Assembly (NCBI GenBank): GCA_964578745.1
Contig: CAZODZ010000019.1
Coordinates: 1 to 23,634, forward strand
Direction of reading: 5' to 3'
DNA length: 23,634 bases
From: SKVJ01 sp964578745
GTDB taxonomy: Bacteria > Chloroflexota > Dehalococcoidia > GIF9 > AB-539-J10
Part shown: in pieces, positions 23,380-23,634 of the stretch
Layout of the letters: every line of letters begins with the position of its first letter
How positions within the stretch are numbered: position 1 is the stretch's first letter
Program-made: the position numbers and the translations under genes
The notes under the pieces: model-generated
Told to the model about the DNA's origin: nothing
Databases searched by the model: none
What the model saw: the letters and a program-made list of their open reading frames with translations, nothing else

Positions 23380-23634
23380 CTATGACTGCTGTGTAATCGA
23401 CGCCAGCTGCGAAAGCACCTCTTCGAGAGCGGTCAGTTCCTCGCCGTATGTTGCCCAGTCGCCATTCTGCGCAGCCTCCTGCGCACGGGTGAAGTGCTCC
23501 TGGGCCTGCTCGATCAGGGCACGCGTGCCTTCCGGTAGAGGCTCGCCATCCTCCAGCTGTTCTTCTGGAGGGGGTGTACCTTCGGCCACACCAGACCCGA
23601 ATATCGTCAGCAGGCACTGCTCCAGTGTAGGCTG
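23380..23634 (-). CDS. UPF0182 family membrane protein, C-terminal fragment
   Basis: Only the last 84 residues are present; the frame runs off the contig end without a start. The segment EQAQEHFTRAQEAAQNGDWATYGEEL, with a closing LTALEEVLSQLA, matches the characteristic C-terminus of UPF0182 proteins. These are large (about 900-residue) membrane proteins of unknown function found in Actinobacteria, Chloroflexota and some others. The preceding TLEQCLLTIFGSG also fits that family's penultimate region. A GTG at 23589 inside this frame is not the true start. Confidence 0.82.
   Translation of the reverse strand, partial: QPTLEQCLLTIFGSGVAEGTPPPEEQLEDGEPLPEGTRALIEQAQEHFTRAQEAAQNGDWATYGEELTALEEVLSQLASITQQS

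Noticed and set aside
1..23634. CRISPR arrays, insertion sequences, prophage or toxin-antitoxin genes
   Set aside because: I looked for regularly spaced repeats, transposase or integrase motifs and small paired genes and found none.

Overview
The window looks like a metagenomic scaffold from an uncultured bacterium of moderately high GC, about 57% by eye. It opens with 32 bases of Illumina adapter and holds one 100-N scaffold gap. I support 20 protein genes, two of them at or near a contig edge, and one tRNA-Lys. GTG and TTG starts are frequent and AGGAGG-type ribosome binding sites are strong. The content suggests Dehalococcoidia/SAR202-like Chloroflexota: a tripartite TRAP transporter, an enolase-superfamily acid-sugar enzyme, several SDRs, two C_GCAxxG_C_C redox proteins and a UPF0182 protein. 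That placement is inferred from gene content only.

Layout. 89-3374 (+) is a tight three-gene unit: glycerol kinase, a DFR/3beta-HSD-like extended SDR sharing an ATGA overlap with it, and a membrane steroid 5-alpha-reductase homologue. 3726-7123 holds a peptidyl-hydroxyglycine-lyase-like NHL propeller (-), divergent from a mandelate-racemase-family enzyme (+), followed by an aldo/keto reductase with a C-terminal Fe-S domain (+). 7778-9685 (-) is a two-gene operon of a threonine-dehydrogenase-like SDR and a metallo-beta-lactamase-fold hydrolase. 10307-10966 (-) is a phosphoglycolate-phosphatase-like HAD enzyme. After the gap come a TauE/SafE exporter (+) and a convergent CoA-disulfide-reductase/NADH-oxidase-type flavoprotein (-). 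14960-20586 (+) runs DctP, DctQ, DctM, C_GCAxxG_C_C protein, FabG-like SDR and a second threonine-dehydrogenase-like SDR. A VOC protein (-) and a second C_GCAxxG_C_C protein (+) follow. The right end carries tRNA-Lys(UUU), a small hypothetical protein, a membrane protein and the C-terminus of a UPF0182 protein.

How the genes may work together. The TRAP system most likely imports an organic acid. The mandelate-racemase homologue, several NAD(P)-dependent SDRs and the AKR could dehydrate, racemise or oxidise hydroxy-acids, with the cysteine-rich proteins in an electron-transfer or thiol role. This is inference from neighbourhood. Separately, the SDR and 5-alpha-reductase pair would chemically fit two-step steroid or isoprenoid A-ring processing, although the SDR is equally close to DFR/HpnA enzymes.

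Intergenic space is unusually large. Six gene-free stretches of 350-870 bases (one containing the gap) carry no ORF I can support. Five perfect GC-rich inverted repeats of 9-14 bp lie at or beyond gene ends without a U-tract on at least one strand. They are probably terminators or 3'-end stabilisers.
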